Positions 61,903-64,000 of a stretch of 64,000 nt of DNA are shown here, in pieces. The notes under the pieces were generated by a model. That model was not told the origin of the DNA, did no database searches, and worked only from the letters and a program-made list of their open reading frames with translations. Origin of the DNA: Anabas testudineus (lineage: Eukaryota > Chordata > Actinopteri > Anabantiformes > Anabantidae); assembly GCF_900324465.2 (NCBI RefSeq), contig NC_046620.1:11363336-11427335 (forward strand), read 5' to 3'. Each line of letters opens with the position of its first letter. Position 1 is the stretch's first letter. A program made the position numbers and the translations under genes.

Positions 61903-63983
61903 ATGAGCGAATCGGCAGGTTAGACAGCGTCAATTTAACTATTTGTATTGGATAATTAAAAACAATTTACTAAAAAATCTTTAGTAATTGCAGAATTGTA
62001 ACATCTACCGTCCAGTCGTCTCCTCTGCAACTTAACTGCCACCTGTGGCTAACTGTTGAGCTAACTGAGTGACGACGGATTTGTTGTAATATAGATGAAA
62101 AACAATGACTAAATGTGTAACTGTTGTACTACTGTTCATTGTTATTTTAGTTATGTTTTATTCCTTAGTAGTCGTTGATGTAAGGCCATTTTAAAAAGCA
62201 TTAACATGGTGTTAGGCTAGCTAAAAGAAAGGCAAGCTAGCAGTTAGTAACATTTCAGTACAGATTTCCAGCAGGTTGAAGTTAGTAGAGATGTGAACTG
62301 TGTATCTGACCCAAAACCTGAAAATAACTGAGTTTTTCTTTGTTATATCAGTGGAACTCAATTTATTTTATGATTTGAAGTATTTTTTAAATAACTTGCT
62401 CTGTCATTACCACAGATCATTATTTTCATCATATAATTTTCCTTCCATATTTTATGAACAAAAAAATTTTTTTTATATTAATGTAGTTTAAGGACATTAC
62501 GTTTGATTTCAAATTAAATGACGTAATACTGTAATAATAATTTGTAAGTAACTTTAGGAGTCAGTGGGGCCAAACACTTAGGTATTTAATTTTTGCATTG
62601 TTACATACTCTCATATACCTCTGATCTATCTGTAGTGAAATGTGTGTCTGTCTGATTCCACTGCACAATTGTTGGACGAGATTCTCATCAAGGTTTCTCT
62701 GAACCTTCTCTCCTGGATGTCTCCCTGTATACCGGTACCCTTTCATCGTACATCCAGAAGACTTTTATCCCATATTTTGCTTGCTGGCTATGTATTACAA
62801 TAACTTGCACCAGCCTCAGAATGGCACACTCTTCTGCTGTCCAGGACCCATCGGAGCCAGAATATGGCTTTGCAGGAGCTGATCCAGTGAAATACATTTT
62901 TACTCAATCTATTGAACTGGATTTGAGTTTCCTCTTCAGAGGACTCATTGAATCTTCTTCTTCGTGTAGGACAGCTTGATTCCCAGACACACCTACAACT
63001 CCAGCTTGACCCTGTGACAAATAGTCTGGGTCATCATCATCAAAAGTTTCAGACTCAGAATCAGGCCAAATTGCCTGCTCATCTTCCTTATCTGGTTGCT
63101 CCTGCAGCATCCTTACACCTTAGAAGTAAAGTTGCAAATAGCCATACTCTCTGTATAAAGAAAATTAAAAGCATAATAATATTGCAGTATGCATACACAT
63201 ATATACCGTTTTATGTTGGTGAATTGGCTAAGATGGCTTAGCCAACTGCTTCGCTAAGTAGCCTAAAATCTACTTCGCTATCAGCTAAGCAACTAGCTAT
63301 AGTAGTTGTTCTGAAGTAATATACTCACTATCAAGATAACCTAAACCTAATAAAATATTATTTATAATTATCTATGAAAGTTGTCATCAAATATTTTCTA
63401 AGGCATTGTTAGAACAACTGAAAAACAATACTTACATGTATTTGATGTGCAAAGAAAGCTGTGCAGAACTGTAAAATGTCTGAAACAAACATACTTCATA
63501 TGTTGTGCATTAGAAGGGTAGTGATACAAAAAATGGTCTTATTCAAAAATTGAGACAGAAAAAAAGGGTTGTATGATGACCTAAAACTAGTTAATTGAGG
63601 AATACCTTGAAAACTGAATGATGGAATTAAATTATTGCAAATATATAAAAAGTAAAAACTCAGCCGGGTCACTTTTGACCCATGTTCATCAAAGGGCTAG
63701 TTGAACGTACTTTAACTTTTGTTCTCACACTTCCTATATAAAGTTAGAAGTTAGAAAGACCTTCATATTATTTACCTAACATTTTTTCATTTGTGTTATA
63801 GGAATCAACATTGAGGATTTGATTAACGCTGCATCATTGAAATCAGGTAAAGTGATCATATTCACAGATGACACTAAAACCCAACAAGAAGGCTGATGTG
63901 TTTTCATGTCCTGCTGCCAGATGTAGAAGTGCAGGAGCCCAGAGTTGAACAGTTGAACAGCAAATTAAGGAGGCTACAACAAG
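61903..63983 (+). CDS. Unidentified gene, first three exons (3' part outside window)
   Basis: Exons 61903-61918, 63802-63846 and 63921-63983 join in frame with GT-AG splice sites (phase 1 at each junction). They encode MSESAG, INIEDLINAASLKS, DVEVQEPRVEQLNSKLRRLQQ, about 42 residues so far. The last part is a heptad-like coiled coil. I do not recognise the family. Neighbouring GRINA suggests looking among human 8q24.3 genes, but the fish order is rearranged. Evidence for reality is the consistent frame, three good splice pairs and the CpG promoter. Intron 1 holds a decayed piggyBac on the opposite strand. Confidence 0.55.
62580..63705 (-). mobile_element. Decayed piggyBac-type transposon
   Basis: On the minus strand an acidic, Ser/Asp-rich N-terminal segment (63110-62904: DSESETFDDDDPDYLSQ) is typical of piggyBac transposases. 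It is followed in a second frame by YFTGSAPAKPYSG and then KYGIKVFWMYDE (62897-62780), then YTGRHPGEKVQRNL (62740-62690), matching the family order PAKP, KYGIK, YTG. Most of the catalytic middle is absent and the frame is broken several times. At 63665-63700 the minus strand reads CCCTTTGATGAACATGGGTC then AAAAGTGACCC, a piggyBac-like terminus, but no TTAA is kept beside it. The opposite terminus was not found. It lies in intron 1 of the last gene, antisense to it. Confidence 0.75.
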
Positions 63984-64000
63984 GTAGTGTTTAATAGATT

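Overview
This window looks like nuclear DNA of a teleost fish, probably a percomorph. It has multi-exon genes with GT-AG introns, vertebrate ciliary, muscle, endosomal and ER genes, and tRNA-derived SINE remnants ending in the 'ggacctttg(c/t)tgcatgtca' type tail that I recall from percomorph genomes. Species cannot be fixed by eye. Exon boundaries were placed by hand from reading-frame continuity, splice motifs and recalled human or zebrafish proteins.

Layout, left to right. 60-660: 3' end of a tektin-like gene (+). 1207-4131: stmnd1 (+). 7046-13454: rbm24 (+), with a long 3'UTR to about 15.6 kb. 17.16-32.5 kb: cap2 (+), with a non-coding first exon and 12 coding exons. 32695-34182: aunip (-), convergent with cap2 and head-to-head with vps28. 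35681-37906: vps28 (+). 40303-46697: mapk15 (+), 14 coding exons. About 48.1-61.4 kb: grina (+), with an intron of about 8.3 kb before its coding exons. 61903 to the right edge: the first three small exons of an unidentified gene (+) that predicts a coiled-coil protein.

The order joins three blocks that are separate in human: STMND1-RBM24-CAP2 (6p22.3), AUNIP (1p36.11) and VPS28/MAPK15/GRINA (8q24.3). The neighbours do not form a pathway, but themes recur. The tektin-like gene, stmnd1 and mapk15 are all plausibly tied to cilia, and stmnd1 and mapk15 have RFX-like motifs upstream. rbm24 and cap2 are muscle/heart genes with muscle-type motifs upstream (MCAT and E-box; MEF2). vps28 and grina act in endosomes and ER/Golgi.

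Mobile DNA is modest: two SINE remnants, three short dispersed teleost repeats, an internally deleted Tc1/mariner element and a decayed piggyBac transposase fragment, plus CA/TG and TC microsatellites. The most unusual structure is a long imperfect inverted repeat in grina intron 1 (about 50.25-50.94 kb against 52.03-52.74 kb, arms near 0.7 kb) whose arms match no family I know. I saw no operon-like, CRISPR-like or other clearly new multi-gene system.
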